A stretch of 57,193 nucleotides of DNA. Origin: an uncultured Bacteroidales bacterium (GTDB lineage: Bacteria > Bacteroidota > Bacteroidia > Bacteroidales > Muribaculaceae). Under the pieces are notes generated by a model. That model did no database searches. It saw only the letters and a list, made by a program, of their open reading frames with translations, and was not told where the DNA came from. The position numbers and the translations under genes are program-made. Shown in pieces: positions 1 through 8,817 of the stretch (position 1 is its first letter; every line of letters begins with the position of its first letter). Location of the stretch: NCBI GenBank assembly GCA_902792895.1, contig CADBBK010000015.1:1-57193 (forward strand). The letters run 5' to 3'.

Positions 1-1032
1 TTATGGGTGGCGGGTGGTGCCGCGGATGACGAGGCGGGTTTTGACGATGCGTTTCTCGGCGCGGTCGGCGGGTAGGGTGCCCTCAACCAGGCCGATGAGG
101 ATTTCGGCGGCCTCTTTCCCCACTTGTGAGCCGCGCTGCTCCACGGTGGTGAGCATCGGGTCACATACCGTGGCACGGAAACCGTTGGTGAAGCCGCAGA
201 TGCTGACTTCGTCAGGTACCTGGAATCCCAGGCGCTTGACTACCGACAGGATGCCGATGGCCGTCTCGTCGTTGACGGCGAAGAAGGCGTCGGGCCGCTG
301 CTCCATGTGCATCATGGCGGGCGTGATGCGCTCGGCATCGGCACGGTTGTCGCAGATGCGCACCAACGACTCGTCGAGCGTCAGTCCGTGCTTATAGAGG
401 GCGTCGCGATAACCGTTGAAGCGGTTTTTGGCGATCATCATGCTCATCGGGGCACCGTAGAAAGCGATGCGTCGGCAGCCCGTCTCGATGAGGTGTGAAA
501 CGGCATTGAGCGTGCCCATATAGTCATCGACGACGACGCGGCTGGCATTCAGGGCGGGGCAGATGCGGTCATAGAACACCAGGGGCACCCCGGCTGCTTC
601 CAGACGTTCAAAGTGGTCGTAGCGCTCGGTGTCCTTGGCCTGGGACACGATGATGCCGCACACCTTGTTCTTCAACATCGATTCGCAGATCTGCACCTCG
701 CGCTCATAGCTCTCGTTGCTCTTGGCCACGATGAGGTGGTAGCCGCGTGCCGATGCTTCGCCCTCGATGCCGTCGAGGATTGACGAGAAATAGTAGTGCA
801 CCAGCTCGGGGACAATCACCCCGATGGCGCGCGACAGGTTGCGACGGCTGTGGCGCAGCTGCTCGGCAATCACGTTGGGGAAATAGTTGTGCTCACGGGC
901 ATATTGCTGGATGGCTTGGCGGCGCGCCCGCGAGATGCTGGGGCTGTCGCTCAAGGCACGGGACACAGTGGCTACCGACACGCCCAATTCACGGGCAATG
1001 TCCTTCATCGTCATGTGTTGGTTGTCGTTCAT
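1..1032 (-). CDS. LacI-family transcriptional regulator of the alpha-glucan regulon
   Basis: A 343-residue LacI/GalR-family DNA-binding regulator. The N-terminal helix-turn-helix is at residues 9-28, with the typical DIARELGVSVATVSRAL pattern. It is followed by a hinge and a periplasmic-binding-protein-like sugar-sensing domain (about residues 65-340), so full family length. The stop codon occupies the first three bases of the window. It is divergent from susC, with a 298-nt gap holding a LacI-type palindrome at 1127-1138. The same palindrome recurs before the alpha-amylase gene (8710) and the MFS transporter gene (25477), so I infer that this protein controls starch and malto-oligosaccharide genes. 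The sites lie well upstream of the -7 boxes, which favours activation over simple repression. The family call is firm; the ligand (maltose or a malto-oligosaccharide) is inferred from context. Confidence 0.93.
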   Translation of the reverse strand: MNDNQHMTMKDIARELGVSVATVSRALSDSPSISRARRQAIQQYAREHNYFPNVIAEQLRHSRRNLSRAIGVIVPELVHYYFSSILDGIEGEASARGYHLIVAKSNESYEREVQICESMLKNKVCGIIVSQAKDTERYDHFERLEAAGVPLVFYDRICPALNASRVVVDDYMGTLNAVSHLIETGCRRIAFYGAPMSMMIAKNRFNGYRDALYKHGLTLDESLVRICDNRADAERITPAMMHMEQRPDAFFAVNDETAIGILSVVKRLGFQVPDEVSICGFTNGFRATVCDPMLTTVEQRGSQVGKEAAEILIGLVEGTLPADRAEKRIVKTRLVIRGTTRHP

Positions 1033-1126
1033 CTTGCTCTTTTTTAAATGCTATACTTGAATTGGTCTGGTCATGCTGTATGTCACCTGAAATCAACTGC
1101 GAAATAAAGAAAAAAAACCGAATCAC

Positions 1127-1138
1127 GCAAACGATTGC
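1127..1138. promoter_or_regulatory. LacI-type operator upstream of susC and lacI-family gene
   Basis: GCAAACGATTGC, a palindrome with central CG typical of LacI-family operators. It is the exact reverse complement of the site at 8710-8721 and differs by one base from that at 25477-25488. It ends 56 nt before the susC -7 box (1195-1202) and lies 94 nt upstream of the divergent regulator's start codon. Confidence 0.75.
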
Positions 1139-1194
1139 ATTTATTTAAACAAAAATTTAACATTATATAAAAAACTATTTACAACCAAAAAACC

Positions 1195-1202
1195 TATTTT
1201 TG
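1195..1202 (+). promoter_or_regulatory. Promoter -7 box of the sus operon
   Basis: TATTTTTG matches the Bacteroidota -7 consensus TAnnTTTG. No TTTG -33 box is visible about 20 nt upstream, as expected for an activator-dependent promoter. It implies a leader of about 120 nt before susC; within this leader GCGG and CCGC arms could form a small hairpin near 1226-1240. Confidence 0.6.
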
Positions 1203-1330
1203 CAATGATTTTATTTGCCTCAAAGCGGCCATGAACCGCCTGAACGGCATTTGATTATTGACACCGATTTCCATTTAAGATTGAATAATTTATTGATTAC
1301 CAACATAATATTAACTTTAAAAATTTTAAA

Positions 1331-4300
1331 ATGAAGCAGGTAAACATCAGAATTCCGTTTAGGATTCTTACCCTCGTGATGGGACTCTTCCTGTCACTGG
1401 GCGCCTATGCACAGATTACTGTGAATGGCATTGTTAAGGATGCTACCGGCGAACCTGTCATCGGCGCGAGTGTTCGTGTCGTTGGCACCCAGCAGGGTAC
1501 AGTGACCGACTTTGACGGTCTGTTCACCCTCGAAGGTGTGCCCCAGGGCGCCAAGCTCCAGATCACGTCTATCGGCTACGAGGACCACGAGGTCACCGCA
1601 GCCAGTGACTTAGTTATCACTATGGCCGAGAGCACTCAGATGCTGCAAAATCTGGTGGTCATCGGTTATGGTGTCGTTAAGAAAAACGACTTGACCGGTT
1701 CGGTAGCGGCTCTCAAGCCCGATGCCAAGAACAAGGGTGTCGTTGTCAGCGCTCAGGACATGCTCGGCGGCAAGGTTGCCGGTGTGAGCGTGACCAGCAA
1801 CAGTGGTGAGCCTGGTGGCGGTGCAACCATCCGCGTGCGTGGTGGTTCGTCACTGAACGCCAGCAACAACCCCCTCATCGTGATCGATGGTATCGCCATG
1901 GATAACAACGGTGTGAGCGGTCTGTCCAACCCCCTGTCACTGGTTAACCCCCAGGACATCGAGAGCTTCAACGTGCTGAAGGACGCATCGGCCACCGCCA
2001 TCTACGGTAGCCGTGGTTCTAACGGTGTCATCATCATCACCACCAAGAAAGGTCGTCGTGGCCAGCGTCCCGCCGTTTCCTATAACGGTAGCGTGACCTG
2101 GAGCATGAAGAAGAAGACCATCGACGTGATGACCGGTGATGAGTACCGCGATTTCGTGAAGAAAATCTTCGAAAACAACACCCGTAAGGATAATGCACTG
2201 TCGCTGCTGGGCAATGCCAACACCGACTGGCAGAACGAGATCTACCGCACGGCACTGAGCCATGACCACAACTTGACCGTGGCCGGTTCTGTGGGCCAGA
2301 TTCTGCCTTATCGTGTTTCGCTTGGCTTCACCGATCAGCAGGGTATTCTCAAGACCTCGGACTTCAAGCGCTACACTGTAGCTGTGAACTTGAATCCCTC
2401 TTTCTTTGAGGATCACCTGACCTTTAACCTCAACGGTAAGTTGGCTTGGACCAAGTCTCGTTGGGCTGACACTGGTGCTGTGGGTAATGCCGTTCGCATG
2501 GACCCGACACAGCCCATTTACAGCAATGACCCGAAATATGCCGCTACTGGTGGCTACTTCGAGTGGATGCAGCCCAATGGTGCTGATCCCGCTTGGCCCT
2601 TCACCAAGAACACCAACGCTCCCTACAACCCCGTGGCTATGCTCGACAACCATGACAACAGTGGTAAGACCCACTCGTTCATCGGTAGCGCCGACATTGA
2701 TTACAAGATCCACGGTTTTGAGGACCTGAGACTGCACCTCACCCTGGGTGGTGACTTCACTGGCGGTAATGGCCACAACATTAGTGCCAATATCTCTAAC
2801 ACCTCCAACTATTGGGGCAATAACAGCTGGTACACCCAGAGCAAGGAGAACTTGCAGTTGAGTACCTATGCTCAGTACTACAAGGACTTCACCGACAAGC
2901 ACCACTTCGACATCATGGCCGGTTACGAGTGGCAGCACAACTGGCGCAAGGAGTTCAACGAGTCATGGGGTACCTATCCCAGCAACTCGGCGCTCCGATT
3001 CACCGAAGCCGATGTCGAGAACGGCGCACTTCAGGTCGTTCCTGGCCAGTGGATTCCCGCTGCTAACTACAACGTTGGTGACCCCAAGGCCGGTGCCATC
3101 CGTGCTGAGGGCATTTACCGTCAGAATAACGGTTTGGGTTACCGTACCGAGAATTACCTGGTATCGTTCTTCGGCCGTATGAACTACAGCTATGACAGCC
3201 GCTATCTGTTGACCTTCACCATGCGTTATGACGGTTCGTCGCGCTTCAAGAAGCACTGGGCTCTGTTCCCCTCGGCTGCTTTTGCATGGAAGATCAACGA
3301 GGAAGCCTTCATGAAGGAAGGTCCTTTCAGCGACCTCAAGTTGCGCCTCGGTTGGGGTAAGACTGGTCAGCAGGAAGGCATCGGTGACTACAACTACTTT
3401 GCCACCTACGTGATGAGCAACGGTAGCATGGGTTCCTTCTATGATATCTCTGGTGACGGTTCCAAGGCTAGGCCCAATGTTTACAACCCCGAGTTGAAGT
3501 GGGAGACCACCACGACGACCAACGTCGGTCTTGACTGGGGTATCATGAACCAGCGTCTGAGCGGTAGCATCGACTGGTACTATCGCAAGACCACCGACCT
3601 GCTGAACTGGGCCACCTTCTCGGCCATGTCCAACTTCAAGAACGCGTTCTACAAGAACATCGGTTCGCTGCGCAACACCGGTATTGAGTTCACCCTTAAC
3701 TGGAAGGCCATCTCTACCGATGACCTGTTGTGGACCATCGACTATAACCTGACCTATAACAGCAATAAGGTCCTCGAGCTCATCAGTGACGATCCCAGCT
3801 ACTTCGTGACCACTGGTAGCATCGGTATCAACGGTCCTGCTCAGGCTCACGTAGTAGGTCATCCCTCGAACAGCTTCTATGTTTACCAGCAGGTCTATGA
3901 CCAGGCCGGCAAGCCCATCGAGGGCCAGGTGGTTGACCGCAACGGTGACGGTGTGATCAGTGACGCCGACAAGTACCTGTACAAGTCGCCGTGGGCTCCT
4001 GTAACCATGGGTCTGGGTTCGCGCCTTGACTGGAAGAATTGGGACTTCGGTTTCAACCTGCGTGCCAGCATCGGCAACTACGTGTTCAACAACGTGATGC
4101 AGGGTTATCACAACGTGAGCCCCGCAGCTGTGTTCGAGGAGGTTGGTGCCTTCTATCTGAACAACCGTCCCCGCACGTCGGTTGAGATGGGCTGGCAGAC
4201 CTATAACAACCACGCTAACTTCAGCGACTACTGGGTACAGAACGCTTCGTTCCTCAAGTGTGACAACATCACCCTGGGTTACAGCTTCAACAACCTGTTC

Positions 4301-4468
4301 AAGCGTGGCAGTTACAATGGCGTCGGCGGCCGTATCTACGGTACCGTTTCCAATGTGTTCTGCATCACCAAGTATGATGGTATCGATCCCGAGGTATTCG
4401 GTGGTATCGGTGGTGACATCTTCCCCCGTCCCATCTCGTTCATCGTTGGTTTGAGCCTGAACTTCTAA
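1331..4468 (+). CDS. susC: SusC-like TonB-dependent outer-membrane transporter
   Basis: A 1045-residue SusC/RagA-type transporter that moves oligosaccharides across the outer membrane with its SusD lid. Residues 1-27 are a signal peptide ending in AYAQ. A carboxypeptidase-regulatory-like domain follows (about 28-115), then a plug domain (about 120-235, with GGSSLNASNNPLIVIDG and SATAIYGSRGSNGVI), and a beta-barrel ending in the terminal phenylalanine usual for outer-membrane proteins (LSLNF). Length is normal for the family. It heads susC-susD-susE-susF; susD begins 39 nt downstream. The amylase and glucan-binding lipoproteins downstream point to starch or malto-oligosaccharides as cargo. It is probably switched on by the divergent LacI-family regulator through the site at 1127. 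Confidence 0.96.
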   Translation: MKQVNIRIPFRILTLVMGLFLSLGAYAQITVNGIVKDATGEPVIGASVRVVGTQQGTVTDFDGLFTLEGVPQGAKLQITSIGYEDHEVTAASDLVITMAESTQMLQNLVVIGYGVVKKNDLTGSVAALKPDAKNKGVVVSAQDMLGGKVAGVSVTSNSGEPGGGATIRVRGGSSLNASNNPLIVIDGIAMDNNGVSGLSNPLSLVNPQDIESFNVLKDASATAIYGSRGSNGVIIITTKKGRRGQRPAVSYNGSVTWSMKKKTIDVMTGDEYRDFVKKIFENNTRKDNALSLLGNANTDWQNEIYRTALSHDHNLTVAGSVGQILPYRVSLGFTDQQGILKTSDFKRYTVAVNLNPSFFEDHLTFNLNGKLAWTKSRWADTGAVGNAVRMDPTQPIYSNDPKYAATGGYFEWMQPNGADPAWPFTKNTNAPYNPVAMLDNHDNSGKTHSFIGSADIDYKIHGFEDLRLHLTLGGDFTGGNGHNISANISNTSNYWGNNSWYTQSKENLQLSTYAQYYKDFTDKHHFDIMAGYEWQHNWRKEFNESWGTYPSNSALRFTEADVENGALQVVPGQWIPAANYNVGDPKAGAIRAEGIYRQNNGLGYRTENYLVSFFGRMNYSYDSRYLLTFTMRYDGSSRFKKHWALFPSAAFAWKINEEAFMKEGPFSDLKLRLGWGKTGQQEGIGDYNYFATYVMSNGSMGSFYDISGDGSKARPNVYNPELKWETTTTTNVGLDWGIMNQRLSGSIDWYYRKTTDLLNWATFSAMSNFKNAFYKNIGSLRNTGIEFTLNWKAISTDDLLWTIDYNLTYNSNKVLELISDDPSYFVTTGSIGINGPAQAHVVGHPSNSFYVYQQVYDQAGKPIEGQVVDRNGDGVISDADKYLYKSPWAPVTMGLGSRLDWKNWDFGFNLRASIGNYVFNNVMQGYHNVSPAAVFEEVGAFYLNNRPRTSVEMGWQTYNNHANFSDYWVQNASFLKCDNITLGYSFNNLFKRGSYNGVGGRIYGTVSNVFCITKYDGIDPEVFGGIGGDIFPRPISFIVGLSLNF

Positions 4469-4507
4469 TTGCCTTGACACATTAATTTATTAATTAGATA
4501 GATCACA

Positions 4508-6160
4508 ATGAATAAGTTTTTCAAATATATCATGTGTGCTGCGGTCCTGTTGATGCTGAGTGGTTTGTCCTCATGTATCAATGACTTGGACGTTGAGCCT
4601 ATTGACCCGTCACTGCAGAGCGATGTCACTCCCGAGCAGTTGCTCAACAAGTGCTATTCGGTGTTCGCCACTTCGGGTAACAACGGTGGTGATGACAATG
4701 TTGACGTTGATGGTCTTGACGGCGGTTTCCAGCACAAGTATCGCCAGATGTGGAACTCTAACGAGTTGACCACCGATGAGGCTATCTGTGGTTGGGGTGA
4801 TGAGGGTATCCCCTCCTATTGCCACAACACTTACGATGCCAGCCACCCGATGCTCCGCGGCTACTACTATGGCCTGTGTATCGGTATCACCTTCTGCAAC
4901 CAGTATCTGCAGGTGTTTAGTGACTATAATCCCACGATGACTGCCGAGGTTCGCTTCCTGCGCGCCTTCCAGTTCTATCTGTTGACCGATGCCTTCGGCA
5001 ACATTCCTTTTGCAACCACTATCTCGGGTGAGAACCCCGAGCAGTACACCCGCGCACAGGTGTGTGAGTTCATCGAGAAGGAACTGAAGGCTATCACTGG
5101 CGAGGATGCTAGCGACAATGCTACTGTCCTGAACGACCCGAAGCCCAAGAAATATGGTGAGGCTGGTTACGGCCGCGTTGACAAGGCTGCCGCCTGGATG
5201 CTGCTGTCCCGCATCTACCTGAATTCTGAGGTGTACACGGGCACTCCCCGCTGGCAAGAGGCTGCTGACTATGCCAAGAAGGTCATGGACTCCGCTTACA
5301 AGCTGCACACCGTGGGCTATGATGCCAATGGTCGCCAGTTCACGGCTTACCAGATGCTGTTCATGGGTGATAACAGCAAGACCGATGCCGCCTATGAGGC
5401 TGTGTTCCCTGTTATCCAAAATGGTACCCGCACCACCTCGTGGGGCGGTACTGACTTCCTGATCTGCTCTACTGCCGATGGTGATATGCATCCCAACCGC
5501 TACGATGAGACTGAGGTGAATGGCTTGTACAACAACAGTGCTTGGAGTGGTAACCGTGCTCGTCCCGAGCTGGTTCGCCTGTTCTTCCCCAACGATGACG
5601 CTCCTTCGGGCCATGCCTATGACATTGCCGAGATCGCTGAGGATGACCGCGCCCTGTTTGAGACCGAGGGCCGTTACCTCAATGTGGATGATGAGTCCAA
5701 CTTCAAGTATGGCTATGCTGTTGCCAAGTTCAACAACTTCATGTGCGACGGCAGCAAGGGCAGTGACATCACCTTCCCCGACTCCCACCTGTTCTACATG
5801 CGTGTGGCTGAGGCCTATCTGACCTATGCCGAGGCCCTCACCCGCATGAATGGCGATGTGGCTCCCGCCGAGGCCGTAGCAGCTATCAATGCTATCCGTG
5901 GCCGTGCCCATGCCCTGCAGCGCAACCGCTACACGCTCGACCAGATTCTCGATGAGTGGGGCCGTGAGTTCTACTTCGAGGGCCGTCGTCGTGTGGACCT
6001 GATCCGCTTCAACAAGTTTGGTGGCGACACCGGCTACGAGTGGCAATGGAAGGGTGGCGTTTACGCAGGCCGTGACTTTGAGGCATTCCGCAATGTGTTT
6101 GCTATCCCCACCGATGACCTGATTGCTAACTCCAAACTGACACAGAATCCCGGTTATTAA
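4508..6160 (+). CDS. susD: SusD-like starch-binding outer-membrane lipoprotein
   Basis: A 550-residue SusD/RagB-family surface lipoprotein that captures glycan and caps the SusC barrel. A lipoprotein signal peptide ends at Cys23 (lipobox LSSC). The SusD TPR-like core is recognisable, with FLRAFQFYLLTDAFGNIPF around residues 150-170 and the C-terminal family stretch with FNKFGG and VFAIPTDDLIANSKLTQNPGY. Length is typical of the family. It follows susC by 39 nt and is separated from susE by 128 nt that contain a heptad-repeat element (6191-6275). Substrate specificity for alpha-glucan is inferred from the surrounding amylase, pullulanase and SusE/F-like genes. Confidence 0.95.
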   Translation: MNKFFKYIMCAAVLLMLSGLSSCINDLDVEPIDPSLQSDVTPEQLLNKCYSVFATSGNNGGDDNVDVDGLDGGFQHKYRQMWNSNELTTDEAICGWGDEGIPSYCHNTYDASHPMLRGYYYGLCIGITFCNQYLQVFSDYNPTMTAEVRFLRAFQFYLLTDAFGNIPFATTISGENPEQYTRAQVCEFIEKELKAITGEDASDNATVLNDPKPKKYGEAGYGRVDKAAAWMLLSRIYLNSEVYTGTPRWQEAADYAKKVMDSAYKLHTVGYDANGRQFTAYQMLFMGDNSKTDAAYEAVFPVIQNGTRTTSWGGTDFLICSTADGDMHPNRYDETEVNGLYNNSAWSGNRARPELVRLFFPNDDAPSGHAYDIAEIAEDDRALFETEGRYLNVDDESNFKYGYAVAKFNNFMCDGSKGSDITFPDSHLFYMRVAEAYLTYAEALTRMNGDVAPAEAVAAINAIRGRAHALQRNRYTLDQILDEWGREFYFEGRRRVDLIRFNKFGGDTGYEWQWKGGVYAGRDFEAFRNVFAIPTDDLIANSKLTQNPGY

Positions 6161-6190
6161 TGCAACCGTAATGTCTAACAATTAACAAGC

Positions 6191-6275
6191 TTTTTAGCTG
6201 TTAGCCATCAGCTATTAGCAGGCATCCGCCGAAAGCTAAAAGCTAAGTGCTATAAGCTAAGTGCTAAAAACTAAA
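6191..6275. repeat. Heptad inverted-repeat element A (susD-susE gap)
   Basis: Left arm of degenerate 7-mers (TTAGCTG, TTAGCCA, TCAGCTA, TTAGCAG), a short GC-rich middle, then a right arm of 7-mers (AGCTAAA, AGCTAAG, TGCTATA, AGCTAAG, TGCTAAA, AACTAAA). The arms are roughly complementary and could form a long imperfect hairpin in the susD-susE transcript. Each unit carries a stop codon on both strands. Confidence 0.8.
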
Positions 6276-6288
6276 TGACAATAAGAAC

Positions 6289-7479
6289 ATGAAAAAGATA
6301 TTTTTATCATCACTGATGCTGCTGAGCATGGCACTCGTGTTCACGGCTTGCGAGGATGACCGTGATTCCAATCCCACGCTGGTACAGCCCTCCACGTTCA
6401 AGCTGAACAACCCCGTGAACCCGATGGTTGACCTGGCCCTGTCCACGGTCATTCCCATGGCTTGGTCACAGCCCGACTTCGGTGGCTGGCCTGCTGCCTG
6501 TGAGTATCAGCTCGAGGTTTCGCACTTAAGCGACCCTAAAGAGTGGACCGTTTCGACCGAGATGGCTGCTGCCGACACCACCGGTGCAACCATTGCCAAC
6601 TATGCTGTGCTGAAATCGGTATATGCTGCCTGCAATGGCGACATGAATGTTGAGGACCTGAACAAGGCGTTGAACCGAATCCTGGCATGGGAAGAGGACA
6701 ATGTGCCCGAGAAGCAGACGGTGTATGTACGCTGCCGTGCTATCACTGCTGGCGCAGAGCCTGTTTACTCCAATGTGGTAAGCCTGGATGTGAATCCCTA
6801 CTATGTTGACCTCAGCGCTGAGGTTAGCGAGGAGATTGAGCTGTGGTACCTCATCGGTGCTTGCATCGGTGACGGTTCATGGGGCAACGATCCCGCTAAT
6901 GTGGGTAGCGCTCTCATCCCGATGTATCCCGTTTATGACACAGATGGCAGCTTGATCCCCGGTGAGATCCAGTATGTGGGCTACTTCCCCGCCGACCAGG
7001 GCTTCAAGCTCGTTCAGGTTCCCGGCGACTGGGCTGCACAGTGGGGCCAGGGCGACGCTGGCTACGTGAAGAATGACGGTGGCAGCAGTGACATCAAGCT
7101 TCCTGCCGACGGTTACTACATGATCCACCTGAACACCGCTACCGACGTGCTCACGATTGAGCCTTACGAGGGCGCTGTGGGTGTTTATACCCAGATTGCT
7201 ATGCCTGGTGATTATCAGGGTTGGAGCACTGCCGACAACCTGTTGAATCCCATGAGCACCGTGGTTGAGAACCATGACTGGTATCTGAAGAATGTGACCT
7301 ACGAGGACACTGGTCTCAAGTTTGCTGCCGACAACGATTGGGCTGTGAACTGGGGTGGTAAAGGCTTCCCGCATGGCCAGGGTTCTCAGGACGGTCCCAA
7401 CATCAATGTTACTGCTGGTACCTACCATGTATACTTCAACGATATCTTGGGCACCTACAACTTTGTCCCTGTCCAGTAA
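6289..7479 (+). CDS. susE: SusE-like starch-binding outer-membrane lipoprotein
   Basis: A 396-residue SusE/SusF-family surface lipoprotein that binds alpha-glucan and holds it near the SusCD complex; no enzymatic activity is expected. The lipobox ends at Cys21 (FTAC). The N-terminal part (about 30-170) resembles the SusE immunoglobulin-like domain. The C-terminal part carries two carbohydrate-binding modules in tandem, the first opening with WYLIGACIGDGSWGNDP near residue 187 and the second near 300 (MPGDYQGWS, HDWYLKNVTY). The two-module C-terminal region is closely similar to that of the next gene, so the pair arose by duplication. It is part of the sus operon, flanked on both sides by heptad-repeat elements. 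Assignment as SusE rather than SusF rests on gene order and two binding modules. Confidence 0.85.
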   Translation: MKKIFLSSLMLLSMALVFTACEDDRDSNPTLVQPSTFKLNNPVNPMVDLALSTVIPMAWSQPDFGGWPAACEYQLEVSHLSDPKEWTVSTEMAAADTTGATIANYAVLKSVYAACNGDMNVEDLNKALNRILAWEEDNVPEKQTVYVRCRAITAGAEPVYSNVVSLDVNPYYVDLSAEVSEEIELWYLIGACIGDGSWGNDPANVGSALIPMYPVYDTDGSLIPGEIQYVGYFPADQGFKLVQVPGDWAAQWGQGDAGYVKNDGGSSDIKLPADGYYMIHLNTATDVLTIEPYEGAVGVYTQIAMPGDYQGWSTADNLLNPMSTVVENHDWYLKNVTYEDTGLKFAADNDWAVNWGGKGFPHGQGSQDGPNINVTAGTYHVYFNDILGTYNFVPVQ

Positions 7480-7490
7480 ATAATAACATG

Positions 7491-7563
7491 CTGTTAGCTA
7501 TTAGCGATTAGCCGTTAGCCCAGCGCTAAAGACTAAGAGCTAATAGCTAGGAGCAAAAGCTAG
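7491..7563. repeat. Heptad inverted-repeat element B (susE-susF gap)
   Basis: Left arm TTAGCTA, TTAGCGA, TTAGCCG, TTAGCCC; right arm AGCGCTA, AAGACTA, AGAGCTA, ATAGCTA and further decayed units. It has the same architecture as element A: TTAGC arm, then GCTAA arm, period 7. It ends 10 nt before the susF-like start codon. Confidence 0.8.
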
Positions 7564-7573
7564 AAAATAAATT

Positions 7574-8650
7574 ATGAAGAAGATTTTATATATTGCTGCA
7601 ATGGGCTTGTTACTGGCAAGCTGTACCGAGGATTTCAAGGACTGGGCAGAGCCCCAGAACAATCCCCAGGGCGAAGTTATCACCTTCGGAACTGGTTCGG
7701 TAACTCCTGCAGGAGCAATCGACTTTGCTGAGGTGACTGAGGAGCGCGTTCAGGTGTGCAACATCACTCCTCCCGCTACTACCGACACGACCTATCACCC
7801 TGAGTACACGATCTATCTCAACGGCCAACCCTTTGTTATGGCTTCGGACGGCACGATGGATGCTGCTGAACTTTCTAACTATGTGGTTTCGCTCTTTGGC
7901 AAGGCTCCCGAAGCTCGCGTTCTCACTGCCCATGTGATGTGCGTGATGAGCAACGGCCTCACTGCTACCACTATCATGAGCGACCCGTTTGAGATCACCG
8001 TTATTCCCGCTCCCATCGCTGTGCCCGACTTGTGGTATCTGGTGGGTTCGTGCATCGGTGACGGTTCGTGGGGCAACGATCCCGCCAACGTGGGTACCGC
8101 TCTCATCCCCATGTACTGTGAGGCTGAGGACTTCTCAATCCTGAACTATGTCGGCTTCTTCCCCGCCGGCCAGGGCTTCAAGATCATCCACCGTCCCGGC
8201 AACTGGGATGAGCAGTGGGGTCAGGGTGCTGACGGCTACGTGAAGAACGATGGCGGCAGTGGCAACATCGAGGTGCCTGCCGACGGCTATTACGTGATTA
8301 CCTACGACATGAACGCCGAGACGCTGTCAGTCGAGCCCTATGATGGCTTGGTAACTGTTCTTAGCAAGGTGACCATGCCTGGCGGTTATCAGGACTGGAA
8401 CGTCGGTGGCAACGAAATGTCGCCCATGAGCACCGTGGTCGAGAACCATGACTGGATTGCTAAGGATGTGACCTTCACCGACAACACCGAGCTCAAGTTT
8501 GCTAACGGCACTTGGGCTGTAAACTGGGGCGCAACGACCTTCCCCGTGGGTGTCGGCACCCAGGGCGGCTCCAACATTCCCGTTGAGGCAGGAACCTACA
8601 CGATTGTGTTCAACGACATCATGGGCAGGTACTACTTCATCATGCAGTAA
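7574..8650 (+). CDS. susF: SusF-like starch-binding outer-membrane lipoprotein
   Basis: A 358-residue surface lipoprotein of the SusE/SusF family. The lipobox ends at Cys17 (LLASC). After a short N-terminal beta domain (about 30-150) come two carbohydrate-binding modules, the first beginning WYLVGSCIGDGSWGNDP near residue 155, the second with MPGGYQDWN near residue 268. Both are near-copies of those in the preceding gene. The Bacteroides thetaiotaomicron SusF has three such modules; this one has two, so the symbol is by position and family only. It is followed by a strong hairpin (8677-8704) and then by an operator and promoter for the amylase gene, so the amylase unit probably has its own control. 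Confidence 0.82.
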   Translation: MKKILYIAAMGLLLASCTEDFKDWAEPQNNPQGEVITFGTGSVTPAGAIDFAEVTEERVQVCNITPPATTDTTYHPEYTIYLNGQPFVMASDGTMDAAELSNYVVSLFGKAPEARVLTAHVMCVMSNGLTATTIMSDPFEITVIPAPIAVPDLWYLVGSCIGDGSWGNDPANVGTALIPMYCEAEDFSILNYVGFFPAGQGFKIIHRPGNWDEQWGQGADGYVKNDGGSGNIEVPADGYYVITYDMNAETLSVEPYDGLVTVLSKVTMPGGYQDWNVGGNEMSPMSTVVENHDWIAKDVTFTDNTELKFANGTWAVNWGATTFPVGVGTQGGSNIPVEAGTYTIVFNDIMGRYYFIMQ

Positions 8651-8676
8651 GCACTTGCATCAGTAGATTTTCCCGG

Positions 8677-8704
8677 CGGGGGCGTGCCAGCAGGCACGTC
8701 CCCG
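8677..8704 (+). terminator. Strong hairpin after susF
   Basis: A 12-bp stem (CGGGGGCGTGCC with GGCACGTCCCCG, one G-U pair) around an AGCA loop, 26 nt past the susF stop. No U-tract follows, so it may be a processing or stability hairpin, or a weak terminator separating susCDEF from the amylase unit. Confidence 0.55.
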
Positions 8705-8709
8705 CTGTT

Positions 8710-8721
8710 GCAATCGTTTGC
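8710..8721. promoter_or_regulatory. LacI-type operator upstream of the alpha-amylase gene
   Basis: GCAATCGTTTGC, the exact reverse complement of the operator before susC. It ends 57 nt before the amylase -7 box at 8779-8786, almost the same spacing as at susC and the MFS gene (56 nt each). Confidence 0.75.
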
Positions 8722-8778
8722 ACAATGCTAATTGGTTGAGTTTTTTTGTGAAAATGTGGTGGAGTGTTAGAATTTTGC

Positions 8779-8786
8779 TATATTTG
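8779..8786 (+). promoter_or_regulatory. Promoter -7 box of the amylase-GH53 unit
   Basis: TATATTTG fits TAnnTTTG and lies 31 nt upstream of the amylase ATG. There is no good -33 box (only TGTG at 8755). This is another reason to place the amylase start at 8818, because longer in-frame starts (8764) would lie upstream of the promoter. Confidence 0.6.
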
Positions 8787-8817
8787 CGCATATATCCAAC
8801 TAAAAAACCTGAGAGCA

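Noticed and set aside
2963-4480. A 505-codon open frame on the minus strand opposite susC, and many similar long antisense frames opposite susD, malQ, pulA and ychF
   Set aside because: They mirror the codon pattern of strongly recognisable genes on the other strand (high GC at third positions), encode Val/Leu/His/Gly-rich sequences without motifs, and have no promoters.
8764-8817. Upstream start of the amylase frame
   Set aside because: It lies upstream of the promoter -7 box at 8779 and would put 18 residues before a normal signal peptide.
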